Source of the DNA: Ophiothrix spiculata
Lineage: Eukaryota; Echinodermata; Ophiuroidea; Amphilepidida; Ophiotrichidae
Assembly: GCA_000969725.1 (NCBI GenBank)
Contig: JXSR01S061491.1
DNA: 26,640 nt
Strand: one strand, 5' to 3'
This document shows positions 11,009 through 20,415 of the stretch, in pieces. Position 1 is the first letter of the stretch, and the number at the start of each line of letters is the position of its first letter. The position numbers and the translations under genes were made by a program. The notes below the pieces were generated by a model. That model had not been told where the DNA came from. It ran no database searches and was given only the letters and a program-made list of their open reading frames with translations.

Positions 11009-11038
11009 GAATTAAATTCGGGATCCCGAATTTAATTC
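11009..11038. repeat. 30-bp perfect palindrome
   Basis: GAATTAAATTCGGGA is followed at once by its exact reverse complement. There is no spacer and no mismatch. Confidence 0.97.
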
Positions 11039-11050
11039 CACATGTATTAG

Positions 11051-11088
11051 TATAGGAAAGCATGCATACTATAGGAAAGCATGCATAC
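11051..11088. repeat. Two exact 19-bp tandem copies
   Basis: TATAGGAAAGCATGCATAC occurs at 11051-11069 and again at 11070-11088. Each unit contains the palindrome GCATGC. Confidence 0.97.
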
Positions 11089-11228
11089 GCTTTTTATCCA
11101 TTTTTTGGTGGCAAAACAATTTTTTCACAAAATACACTTGAAAACGCTTATAGATAGTCACATTTCTCCATTTTATGCTGTTTTTACTATAAACAATTTT
11201 TTATCAAAATCTTATAGTATTGCTTTAA

Positions 11229-11926
11229 ACATTCATTACATCCCCCTTCCGGTAGTGTTGTTTCCTTTCTATTTTCTATTTAATTTCATATGATTGCTTT
11301 GAAAAATCTCCCCTGGACAGAACACATGATAAAAGAGGTTTAGGAAGTGTCTTTTAGGAAGCAATAATTTTAACAATTTTGAATGGCATTTCACTTGGCA
11401 TTGATTACAAAGTACATATCTCCGACATACATATCAATACTCCAAAGTAAATTTGGTGGGAAATCATTGACTTCTGACCAAGTTTTCAAGGTCTTCTTTT
11501 CATCTTCCCTTTCATTTGAACTTTCCAATTCACCAATTCACTATGAAATGCATTTACAATCTGTTGGTACCAGTACAATTCTGTTTACTCAGTTAGGCAG
11601 GTGCTTGAACTATTTGGAAATTTGGTAAGTTTACACAAGGGTTACACTTGACTCACTTTGCTCTAATATGATCAAGAAATGTCTTTAAAAAGACAAACTG
11701 ACTGAGAGGTCAAGTTTTACTAACATTGTTAAGATTTGAGATCAAAACGATCCTTGACCTTGAGTTGCCTTGGTCCTTCCACCACCCCCTCAAAAACATG
11801 TGGGGAGGCACAGCTATATATATGCAGAACATTTTAATCACCACAATCACATTCAAAATCTCATTATCAAATCTCAAGCTTTGTATGAGAATTGTTTTAA
11901 ATAAAAAAATAAATATCAATGATATA
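11229..11926. other. Unassigned intronic sequence
   Basis: No supportable exon or complete element. A GACCTTGAG stretch at about 11756 echoes the motif of the satellite at 17700-18300. Confidence 0.4.
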
Positions 11927-12274
11927 TTAGGGATGCACCATAAATTTGACTTTCAGGGAAGGGTGAAAGTTTAGGTTGAGGCAATTTTTTTTTTGTAAAA
12001 CTTTTCGAAACAAAGTTGTTGTTTTTTACCTCAAAGCAGCAAGATTTTTTTAGTCACAAATCTTTTCCCAAGGGCTTCATCCCCGAACCCCTATATAAAA
12101 TAGCAGGTCATAATGGGCAAGATATTTTTCCCTCATGTGGATCAAGTTATTTTTTTTTTTCAAGCAGCTACTTGGGTCAAATTATTTCTTTTCTTTTACA
12201 TGGCGAGTCAAGTAGTTTTCTTTTTCGGAAAAACTTTCAGCCCACAACCTGGAAGTCAAATGGTGTGCCACTAA
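11927..12274. mobile_element. Probable TIR element (about 350 bp)
   Basis: Left terminus TTAGGGATGCACCAT followed by TTTGACTTTCAGG is matched in inverted orientation at the right by ATGGTGTGCCACTA preceded by CCTGGAAGTCAAA. The inverted repeat is imperfect, about 35 bp. The interior is T-rich with no transposase. Superfamily not determined. Confidence 0.5.
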
Positions 12275-12810
12275 TGTTCAGTAACTTTTGGTGCCGAAAT
12301 ATGCACAAGAGCTAGCGCATTCCTGATAGATGCTCCTTCCCCTGCTTCATCAACAAATTGATATAGGCCCTAGTTCATCAAACGAACAATTTCACAGTTA
12401 TGCAGAGCCTGTACTGCAAGTCCACTAACAAATTCCAAGAAAACAAGGCCTACTGTCAATAAATCTAAAGTAAATGTTTACTCATCATATCAGGAATGGC
12501 TTTTATGGTACCATAAAACAAAGGGCTACCAAGAATTATCAGTCTTAAACAAATTGACACAGATGGTTCCACAGAAACTCCTGCTTACTAATGAAAGTGG
12601 AATGGTAATCTGTACATTAATCCTGTTAGTAATAGCAATTAGGCCTATAGAATAATAATACTGATCATGAAACATGTTAATAATCTATGAAAATTTTGAA
12701 TTTCTTTCTACTTCCTGCAAGGATTTGGGGCACTAATGATTTTAAATACTAACTGATGCTGTAGGCCTACATGTAGGCATATTAAGTTAGTAGAGAAGCA
12801 AATAAGCTAG
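12275..12810. other. Unassigned intronic sequence
   Basis: No exon or element was recognised. AGGCCT occurs at 12445, 12643 and 12765, and TACATGTA at 12769. Confidence 0.4.
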
Positions 12811-13080
12811 TTGATATCATCCATCAGTTTCCAGCTTCGTAACATAGGTCGAATTAAATGGTTTCTTGGCCACGACACACTCTTCTGTATTCTGATCTTG
12901 ATTGGCTGCAGTCACTCCAACATGAGGCTGTCCATATTATTTTCAGCCGCCAAATACGATAGTCCTTCTCCATTTACACATATAAACTACACTGGTTGCC
13001 AGTTGATGAATGTATCTCCAAATTCCAAAGTTTTTTGGGACTTGCACATGAAACTTTTTTAAAATTGTGAGCTCCCTGAC
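12811..13080 (+). mobile_element. Fossil of a LINE reverse-transcriptase C-terminal region
   Basis: Frame 1 from 12811 gives ISFQLRNIGRIKWFLGHDT, matching the LRNIGRIRKFL signature found C-terminal to the catalytic region of CR1/L2/Jockey-type reverse transcriptases. It then gives AAKYDSPSPFTHI, equivalent to the AAR..T....HITP segment. After a frameshift the next frame reads LHWLPVDECISKFQSFLGLA, equivalent to the LHWLPV..RI.FK...L segment. About 40 residues expected between the first two segments (including the SRLDYCNSLL-like region) are missing or garbled. The catalytic FADD box and the endonuclease are absent. This is an inactive relic, inserted in the sense opposite to the host gene. 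Confidence 0.8.
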
Positions 13081-14548
13081 CATATAGTCCTGACCATACG
13101 GGGCAATATTTGTATATCAAATCCCAGCCATATTTTTCTGATTATAAATCCAAAATTTCACCTCCCAATAAGGTAGCAAGGTATATAAGTATGCCCTATC
13201 CAACCACCTCACCCCTACGACCATTGCATACATGTATCTGGGTCAAACTCCCAAACCAAAATTTCAGCTTTTTGACAATATTTCAGAGAATATTAATTAT
13301 GGTTATGGAGATCTCAGTTTTAATGTACCCAAGTACAATTGGGTTTACTATGTAGATCTATGTCAATATTGGAAATTTATCCAATTTCAAGCAAGAATGC
13401 ACATAATATTAAATGTACAATCATAGAATCAGTAAATCTACAATATCAACTGAGTTATTGACCCTTATAACAAAAAGAAAGAAAATGCTACCCATACAGT
13501 TTATGGACCTATATATGTATGATATTCCCTGTTGAAGTGAACATGTTTACTTGTTCTAAATTTATAAATTTCCTGAGCAATACAAGAGTTACTTGCCAAG
13601 GTGGAATTATTTTGCCTGTGAAAAGCAAAAGGAAAAAGGTTTGCTCAAAAATGTATTGCACCATTGCCATGCTGGTCAAATAATAAGGAAAACTCAAATG
13701 GACTACATGATGTATAATAAGCCTCGTTCAAATTTATCAAAAGCGCTATCAAGATAACAGGAAATTGAAGTATTTTGTTTCCAAAAAAGATATCAGTTGA
13801 CCCAGTAACTCATCTTTCATCTGATTTTACAGTTGGAAGATATTTTGACTATCAACAAAAGATACACTAGACAGATTCATGTACAAGATATAGACTGATG
13901 TGGGTGGAAATGGAAATACACAAACTCTGGGTCAATTGATAGTGCACAAGTTCAATGAAATACACTGAAATGAGGCATGCAAAAGGGAACCACTTCTCAG
14001 CATGGGCATGATCAAAAGTACATGTATCACTACTACAGCATTTTTGTTGTCGTAGTAGTAATTTTAAAAATGTTATAGATCTTCAGTTCCAATCCTGATT
14101 ATTCATTATTTTCCACGAATACATGTAGAGTAATAATCCTTGGTACAAAAGATAAAAAATAATTGAGTTATATCGTGTGAAAGGAGTGCTGTTTCCAGGA
14201 CTGAATAGAACAAATATTGATTCCGATGCATTTCTTTATTTGAAAATGCCTTATTTCCCAACAAATTTTGATTTCCTGGGAAGGAGCTAGATCTGATTTC
14301 CACACTTTTTTCCACCACGGCTGTTTCTGAATCTTGAAAAAACAAATAAGAGCAGAAATATCTCGCTAGCAACAGATGCACTGTTGCATGTAACCCAGAT
14401 AATTTACCTGCACAGGACAAATTTACATGCACACTGTGCATCTGCACTCAACTTCATCTTTCTGCGCTCTGTTTGCAGATCTCCATCTCAATGATCTGTT
14501 CGCACTGAGGTTTTGAAGTCACCTCATCTTTGAATCAACCCCTAGACT
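13081..14548. other. Gene-free intronic sequence
   Basis: No domain-bearing exon was found. The longest open frame (14447-14106, minus) has a weak acceptor-like TTTTTTCAAG inside but no donor and no recognised domain. TACATGTA occurs at about 13228, 14020 and 14120. Confidence 0.4.
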
Positions 14549-15682
14549 CAGGGTCGTTGCCAGGGGGGATGCGGTCCACAAAAATCCCTTAAAAGAACGC
14601 CTAAAGCACCAAAAGACATCAATGTAGGTCATTTGTTAATAAAATACTTTTACACAAAATGCTTGGGAAAACTACTGAAAACCAATAAATTTAGTTTTTG
14701 GGTCAACCAGGGTAAATTTTAAGGTAGTTGAGGGGCAAGGCAATTTTCAAAGGGCAAATGAAAAATGCCTTCTATTTTAAGCATTTTGCAAGGGCATCTC
14801 GGCAACTTCAGCTAATCAGAAAGGGCATCAAGGCACCTTGTCATTGGAAAAGGGCATCAATGCAAGTGCAAGTAAAATAAGGGAAATTTAATAAAACATA
14901 AAAGAAATGAAATTACAACATTATTAGGCCTGGGAGTTTACGGCTAATTGCATATTAAAACGAATAAAACACACACACCCGTCATGACTGTTGAATTTTG
15001 CACCTGTAATAAAGTACGTTTCCTGGCGAATTTGTATACAATTTATGACTTACACAAATAACATGTGGTCAAAATATTGTCTTTAAAACCTGTTTATTAA
15101 ATATATTAAGTCATATAATCAACACAACTTTGTTTCTCTGGCGAATATTTTACTGCCCTGTGCGTGTAAACAACGTGATATCTCCGTTCAGGGCGGCGCC
15201 ATTGAACATCCAAATAGTCCACAGGATATCCCGCCTTTACATCGACGGCACCGGCTCTCGGAAATAACAACAACCGTGGCGACCTTAACTAGATTTGTTC
15301 GCAATTTCGTGGCAACAAATGGTGAATTAAAGTATTGTAAACATGCAAGGCGTTTAATTAAACATTTTTGATTAAATTTTAGGAATGTTTCCTTTCAAAC
15401 AACATCATGGGTTCACATGATTTGTCTCCGAATTGTTCTTTTTTTTTTTTGCAAGAAAAGGGCACTACGGCAACCATATAAAAGGGCACGGCATGTGTGC
15501 CGTCGGTACTTTCGTGTTTTTCTGGGCATCGCGGCAACAGTGTGGGGCACCGACGGCATTTGCCGTCGGTGCCGTCGGTTAAAATTTACCTTGGGGTCAA
15601 CCAAAATGAAAAATTTTCCTCCAAAAGGTCCACTTTTTTTTTTTAAATCCGCACCCCTTAAAAAATCCTGGCTATGGGCCTG
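14549..15682. mobile_element. Outer hAT-like element, interrupted by a younger hAT element
   Basis: The left end CAGGGTCGTTGCCAGG (14549) is matched at the right by CCTGGCTATGGGCCTG (to 15682), an inverted repeat with several mismatches that resumes around ATGCGG/CCGCA and GGTCCAC. The flanks CCTAGACT (14541-14548) and GCTAGACT (15683-15690) agree at 7 of 8 positions, as expected for an aged 8-bp hAT duplication. Without the insertion at 14708-15593 the element is only about 240 bp long and has no coding capacity. Confidence 0.7.
14708..15593. mobile_element. 886-bp non-autonomous hAT element with perfect 8-bp target duplication
   Basis: The ends CAGGGTAAATTTTAA (from 14708) and TTAAAATTTACCTTG (to 15593) are inverted repeats with one mismatch. 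The flanking GGGTCAAC at 14700-14707 and 15594-15601 is identical, the 8-bp signature of hAT transposition. Subterminal copies of AAGGGCATC/AAGGGCAC with a following GGCAAC or GGCACC occur near both ends (about 14792, 14821, 14849, 15458, 15482 and 15525). These are all in the same direction and are candidate transposase-binding repeats. A CpG-rich segment lies at 15160-15290. No transposase is encoded. Confidence 0.9.
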
Positions 15683-15734
15683 GCTAGACTGGACAAATAT
15701 TTAAACAAACCAAGATACATTGTACGTTCATGTA

Positions 15735-16609
15735 CACTAGCGGTTTAAAGTATTTCCGCAGAAACACTTTATTCAGCCGTATCTCACAAGGCGTTTCTAA
15801 GGAAACTATTTAGAAACTTATGTTGCTTTTTTTGGTCAGATCTGATAGGTAATCTAGTTAAGTGTAAAATTGAGCACCGAACGGGATCAACCCCTTCACG
15901 TACGGGTAGGGGGCAACAACACAAATGGGTCCAAAAATGTGATTTTTTTTGGTCAAATTTGATTTGACAACGCCTGGGTTAAGGTCACTTCACAACTAAA
16001 GTTGAGTAGTCAATATGGAATGTGTATATGTAATAGAGTGAAAAGCAGGCGATTAAATATCCTGGTTACGCTTGACTGCGCCAAGAGAATGCTTGGAAGC
16101 TAACGAAAAATGATCCTTCACGACCCCACGTGATAGGGTTGTGATGAATGTGCAGTGTTTTGTGACGGTATATGACAGATTGAAAACCTCTTAAAACATT
16201 TTAAAATGTCATATACCGCCAGGGACCATTCCACTTTTACCACGGCCCTTTTTTTTAAACTGGGTGGCGTTGAAGGATCATTTTTCGTTAGCTTCCAAGC
16301 ATTCTCTTGGCGAAGTCAAGCGTGACCAGGACATTTCATCACTCAACTTGAGCGGTAAAGTGACCTTGACCTAGGTGCTGTCAAATCAAATTTGACCTAA
16401 AAATCACGTTTTTTCGACCTATTTGTGTTGTTGCCCCTACCTATATGTGAGAAGGTTGATCACATTCGGTGCTCAATTTTACACTTTTAGATTACCTATC
16501 AGATCTGACCAAAAGCAACATAAGTTTCCCGATAGTTTCCTTATAAACATTGCCTTGTGAGATATGGCTGAATAAAGTGTTTGTGCGGAAATACTTTAAA
16601 CCGCGAGTG
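15735..16609. mobile_element. 875-bp near-complete foldback transposon
   Basis: The left half folds onto the right half over almost its whole length. The ends are CACTAGCGGTTTAAAGTA (15735) and its counterpart ending CCGCGAGTG (16609), flanked by TA on both sides. Long matching blocks follow: AGATCTGATAGGTAATCTA, AAATTGAGCACCGAA, GGCAACAACACAAAT and GAATGCTTGGAAGCTAACGA near 16087, with a counterpart near 16300. The innermost arm is CGGTATATGACA/TGTCATATACCG (about 16166 and 16207), leaving a loop of about 29 bases. CACT(A/C)G ends recall CACTA/Chapaev-type elements and the TA flank recalls mariner types, so the superfamily is left open. No open frame. Confidence 0.88.
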
Positions 16610-16865
16610 TACATTTGAGAATTCCCTCATATAGCTACGATAAACTAAGTAAAGCATTTAAACATAAAATGTAAACATTTTACAAAAATAAATTTAAATT
16701 TGTTCATCATTTTGTGTAGAAAAAAGTAGTCTGCTAGTTTTTAACAATTGGTTTCTGTCAAGTTATGACTTAAAATGTTAATTTAGTAACTATATGCTTA
16801 AAACGGGTGCATGCAAGTAGGGACTTTTGCATGCACAGGGGCATCAAGCACGTGTGCACATTGTA
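16610..16865. other. Short unassigned spacer
   Basis: AT-rich DNA between two elements. It contains TGCATGCAAG and TGCATGCACA motifs at about 16809-16840 but no recognised feature. Confidence 0.35.
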
Positions 16866-17666
16866 TTAGGCGTAAAAAAAAAAATTGATGTGTTGCCCTC
16901 ACCCGCCCGGTCGTAAATTTCGAAATTCTACGACCGGCGTTTTTATTTTTATTTTTTACACATTTGTTGTAAATTTTATGATATTTACGTGTTTTTCGCC
17001 TTGAAAATGCAGTAAATACTTCGGCGACTCGACGGACATGATTTTGTTTTGGAAGACTCTATTCGCAGTATCTAATAAATTTGCAGTATCGGACTACGAA
17101 TAAGAAGATGCTGATGCTCCTTACCTAAATAAAAATGTGCAGTATCTGCAGTACTGCGAATAGTAGACGAGGTGCCTCTTATTCGTAGTACGATACTGCA
17201 AATAGGTTAGTTTTTAGCTAGTCTCTTGTAATACTTGAAATCCTCGATCGCGAAACTACTAGTATGCGTGCAGATACGTAAAAGTCTAGCACTCTCTGTG
17301 CAGAGGTCAGCGACCGGAAGTCATCACATCTTTTTTGTATGTATATTCAACAAAAAATAATTCAAAATTCTTGAATTGGAATGAAATAAATGGAACCGGA
17401 AGGTGTACTACCTTTTTAGTTACGAGTTTTAATAAATATTTAGCAAACAACAATTTTCATTTTATTTTTTGAATCATTTAGTTGTCAAATTTTCATGAAT
17501 ATATTTCGCTCAAAAACACTTCTCACCTCACATATTTTGCATTGTACCATTAGCTCAAGATCTGGAGGTCATACAAGTAAAAAAAAATTTAAAAAAAAAA
17601 AATCCTACCGTCCGGTCCGTTTTTTGGCCTGTGAGGGCAACACAACAATTTTTTTTTTTGGCCTTA
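16866..17666. mobile_element. TIR element with TTGCCCTCAC termini (about 800 bp)
   Basis: TGTGTTGCCCTCAC (16889-16902) and GTGAGGGCAACACA (17631-17644) are perfect inverted repeats. The match extends outward through ATTG(A/T) and poly-A to AGGC on both sides, about 37 bp in all. Inside are a near-perfect hairpin (CCGGTCGTA/TACGACCGG around AATTTCGAAATT, 16907-16937) and the interleaved inverted repeats at 17059-17203. Exact ends and target duplication are unresolved because of the A-runs. No transposase. Confidence 0.68.
17059..17203. repeat. Two interleaved inverted repeats (A-B-A'-B')
   Basis: CTATTCGCAGTA (17059-17070) is exactly inverted at 17152-17163. The 27-base arm at 17079-17105, starting ATTTGCAGTATCG, is inverted at 17177-17203 with one mismatch. 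The pairs cross, so both stems can coexist only as a pseudoknot-like fold. GCAGTAT is repeated throughout. Confidence 0.88.
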
Positions 17667-17719
17667 TATCGAACATTGCTCAGAACCTTTTCCTTCTCCT
17701 AACCTTGCAATGACATTTT

Positions 17720-18333
17720 CAACTTGACTGAACTTGACCTTTGTCCAAATTTGGTCCATGTAGGGTCAAGGGTACACACATATTAATGATCTTGAAGTGA
17801 CCTTGGATGATCTTGAGTTGACTGAACAATTTTGGTAAACCTACATGTAGTAATGCCCTTTGACCATGACTGGTCTTGACCTTGAACCAAATTCTATTCA
17901 TGATCAAGACAAAGTTTGGTCCACACAGGGTCAAGGGTTCACACGTTAAGGCAGGGACCTTGAAATGACTTCCGACGACCTTGGACTTTAAATACTTTTG
18001 ATATTTGACCTTGAAAATGAAATTTAGACCTTGACTGGCCTTGGACCAAGCGCTTTCCAAGGTCCAAGTTTGGTCCATAAAGGGTCAAGGTTTCACAAGT
18101 TATGGCAGTGACCTTATGACCTTGGGTAGATTTTTTGAATATTTTTGTACTTGATCTTAAAATGATTATGACCTTGATCCTGACCTTGAACTTGGGTAAG
18201 GGCTATTCATAGTCCAAGAAAGGTTAATTATAGCAGTGATCTTGAAATGACCTGCGTGACTAATATGTCTTTTTGAAATTTTTTAGTATTTGACCTTGAA
18301 ATGACAATTTGACCTTGATCTTGGCCTTGACCT
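17720..18333. repeat. Degenerate satellite, about 140-165 bp period, rich in TGACCTTG
   Basis: A block TTTGGTCCA..NAGGGTCAAGG followed by CACA, GGCAGTGACCTTGAAATGACC and similar text recurs with starts at about 17751, 17916, 18070 and 18211 (steps of about 165, 154 and 141). Units also share ACTTTTGATATTTGACCTTG and GGGCTATTCAT segments. The array resumes after the inserted element at 18915 (CGACCTTGCATAAGGGCTATTCATGAAAGG). TGACCTTG or its close variants occur dozens of times in direct orientation. Confidence 0.85.
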
Positions 18334-18372
18334 CAGGGTTTTTTCTCTAAATTTTTCATGGGGGGGGGGGGA

Positions 18373-18534
18373 CAGTGTTCGATTTAGAGGGGTTTTACAT
18401 GCACAAATGCATGTAACTTTTGCTTAGTGCATGTAAAAAATTGCCTGTGCATGCAGAATTTTGTGTTTTTCAGCCAATTTTCAAGAAATATCTGCAGTTG
18501 TGCATGTAACTTTTATTTTCTAAATCGAACACTG
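18373..18534. mobile_element. 162-bp MITE nested in the G-rich element
   Basis: CAGTGTTCGATTTAGA (18373-18388) is perfectly inverted at 18519-18534. The insertion split a G-run: G-tract plus A precedes it and G-tract plus AC follows it, compatible with an 8-bp GGGGGGGA duplication followed by slippage. The interior repeats ATGCATGTAACTTTT-type sequence on both sides. CAGTG ends and an 8-bp duplication would fit hAT. Confidence 0.78.
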
Positions 18535-18867
18535 GGGGGGGGGACAAAAAAATGTTCGTCTCCGCCGGTCCCCGTCGGGGATGAAGTCAGATGGGGACTT
18601 TGGTTTATGGGGGGGGGGACTCAGTTTGGCAAGTTATTGTTACTGTTTAACTACTTTTATCACTTTTTAGTGATAAGTTTACAATATGAATTAATAACAG
18701 AGAACTGCACTGGTAACCTTAATTAACCCCATTCAGAAGTTTATAACGACTGAAACAAAATTAATGTAACGGGGATGCGGATCAGATGGGGGGGGGGGAC
18801 AAGCTCTGGTTCAAAAATTAGGACGATCGCCAAATGGGGGGGGGGATTTGTTGATTTTTCGCCGGAT

Positions 18868-18899
18868 GGGGGGGGGGGACTTCCGAAGTCCCCCCCCCC
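18868..18899. repeat. G-run/C-run hairpin
   Basis: A run of 11 G plus ACTTC is followed by C and then GAAGT plus 10 C. Bases 18869-18883 pair with 18885-18899 without mismatch. Confidence 0.9.
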
Positions 18900-18914
18900 A
18901 GGAAAAAAACCCTG

Positions 18915-19484
18915 CGACCTTGCATAAGGGCTATTCATGAAAGGTTTTACACCATTTTAGTGTAAATGATCGTCACTTTCATGATTTCCAGTTGATTACA
19001 AAAAAAAAGTAGATCATTGGTCATTTCCAAACACAACCCTGTATTCATATGTAACAGGATTTAAAAGGTAGGCATAAATATTGAAAGACTTAGCATGTCA
19101 AATCTGGCCCTTATCATACGTTTTTTGGCAATTTTGCTAAATCTTCTTTTTGCTCTACATTGTAACTTTAAAAGGAAAAGGTGAAGGTTCCTATTTTAGG
19201 ATACATGTATGTAATTTACTTTTAACTGATTGACCTTGACCTCTGAAATGCATTGTGCAAGGTTTCAATCTTAGCTTGTGTTTTGTTTTCTCTTGAGAGC
19301 CAAAATAAAATATGCAACCCTGTGGATGAGGCTGTTATACAAATACAACAAAAGAAATGGAAAATAGGTATACCAATTAATCTTACATTTTGCGCTATAT
19401 CTCCAAAACTATAAAGAATTTTGAGGTGAAATTTTGGATTCATAATCAGAAAAATATGGGCTTTCATTTGGCATCAAAAAATAT
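18915..19484. other. Satellite remnant and unassigned sequence
   Basis: The first 60 bases continue the TGACCTTG satellite. The rest is unassigned, with TGACCTTGACCTCTG at about 19230. No exon was recognised. Confidence 0.45.
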
Positions 19485-20407
19485 CAAGGTTGGCCGGTAT
19501 TTCCCGGGGCGGTAAATACCGGTATTTACCGGTAAATACCACCAAGCAAATTTTGGCTAAAGTGGGAAATACTGGGAAATACTTGATTTTGTGCTTTGAA
19601 ACATTAGTAATATTAATTAACTATCACAGAGAAGCTCATATAAGACACAAAAATCATCCCGCTAGGGTGGGAAGGGGTAAGTGGTATTTTCAGTGGGATA
19701 TACAGTAGATGCCTATTTATGTCTGTAAACTATACTTTATGACTTGTAAATCATCAAGTAGCCTATTTTAAGATTTGTGAACAGAGTGTGCATTGTCTAT
19801 TAAAGTGGGGAAGTGACAAAAAAGTTTCATTGTAAGAAATATATCAGTGTTAATTCATTTAATAGTATGCTTTTGGCCGACTCTAACACTCCTAAGGAAT
19901 TTTCACTTGAAAATATTTATAATCAACAGCCGTTTTGAACCTACACAGCACTATAATTGCCAAAGTTAAATCAATGCATGTGCTAGTTTTTTGTGTGTGT
20001 TTGTGTGTGTCTTTTGTTGATCCATATGTAAATTCCACCTGTTGAATCAAATAATCTGACCCCTCAACATCTCAACACCCCATAGGCCCAGCAGCAGCAT
20101 GTATCATTTTAGATGAATATAAAACATGCCTCATTGCATGTTTTTAATCATAGATAATTTAATTATTCAAGTAAACCAATTGAAAATTGTTCACATATCA
20201 TTCTAATGAGAAAACTTACTTAAATCAGGATAACCCCCATGGGATCTTGAAAATAGATATTTAGTGAATGGTATTTCCCAGGTATCGACCAGGTATTTCC
20301 TGGTATTTCCCAGTATTTCCCGGTATTTCCCAGTATTTCCCTGTATTTACCAGTATTTCCCACCTAGGCGGGAAATACTAGTATTTCCCGGGAAATTGCC
20401 AACCTTG
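19485..20407. mobile_element. 923-bp non-autonomous hAT element with perfect 8-bp target duplication
   Basis: Left end CAAGGTTGGCCGGTATTTCC (19485) and right end GGGAAATTGCCAACCTTG (to 20407) are inverted repeats with a small gap. AAAAATAT flanks both sides (19477-19484 and 20408-20415), an exact 8-bp duplication typical of hAT insertion. Both ends are extended by GGTATTTCCC-type minisatellite: a short array of both orientations at 19495-19545 and a longer array at 20270-20395. The middle is unassigned AT-rich sequence with a (GT)n patch near 19993-20010. No transposase. Confidence 0.93.
20270..20395. repeat. GGTATTTCCCA minisatellite ending in an inverted copy
   Basis: About eight to nine degenerate units of 11-12 bases (GGTATTTCCCAG and variants) run to about 20361. 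They are followed by CCTAGG and the inverted units GCGGGAAATACTAGTATTTC and CCGGGAAAT. The array is the subterminal part of the surrounding hAT element. Confidence 0.9.
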
Positions 20408-20415
20408 AAAAATAT

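Larger units (their letters stand above)
10858..11224. mobile_element. TTAA-flanked MITE with a central 30-bp perfect palindrome
   Basis: TTAAAGCAATACTATAA (10854-10870) is perfectly inverted at 11212-11228, so the element AGCAATACTATAA... is flanked by TTAA on both sides. A TTAA duplication suits piggyBac-type transposition, but the ends lack the usual CCC start, so the superfamily is open. Near the centre lies a perfect 30-bp palindrome (11009-11038) around GGGATCCC, followed by two exact 19-bp tandem copies of TATAGGAAAGCATGCATAC (11051-11088). No transposase is encoded. Confidence 0.72.
18334..18914. mobile_element. hAT-like G-rich element inserted in the satellite
   Basis: The left end CAGGGTTTTTTCTC (18334) and right end CCTGGG-type complement AAAAAAACCCTG (to 18914) form a 12-base inverted repeat, each followed inward by a long G-run on its own strand. 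Satellite text lies on both sides (TTGACCT before, CGACCTTG after), so the element clearly split the array. GACCT on both sides may be a damaged target duplication. It carries repeated ATGGGGGGGGGGAC blocks and no coding sequence. The MITE at 18373-18534 is nested in it. Confidence 0.68.

Noticed and set aside
11756..11776. TGACCTTGAGTTGCC as an outlying satellite copy
   Set aside because: One short word without the rest of the 150-bp unit is not enough.
14106..14447. 113-codon minus-strand open frame with an internal TTTTTTCAAG acceptor-like site in the right phase for the LDLa gene
   Set aside because: No donor consensus follows, no domain is recognisable, and a frame of this length is expected by chance in this much AT-rich DNA.
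15413..15704. Overlapping 63- and 95-codon frames near the right end of the nested hAT elements
   Set aside because: They cross the element boundary at 15593 and are rich in Arg from CpG and GGCA repeats; no transposase motif is present.
17719..18078. 119-codon minus-strand open frame over the satellite
   Set aside because: The translation simply follows the repeated TGACCTTG units; there is no stop because of the repeat composition.
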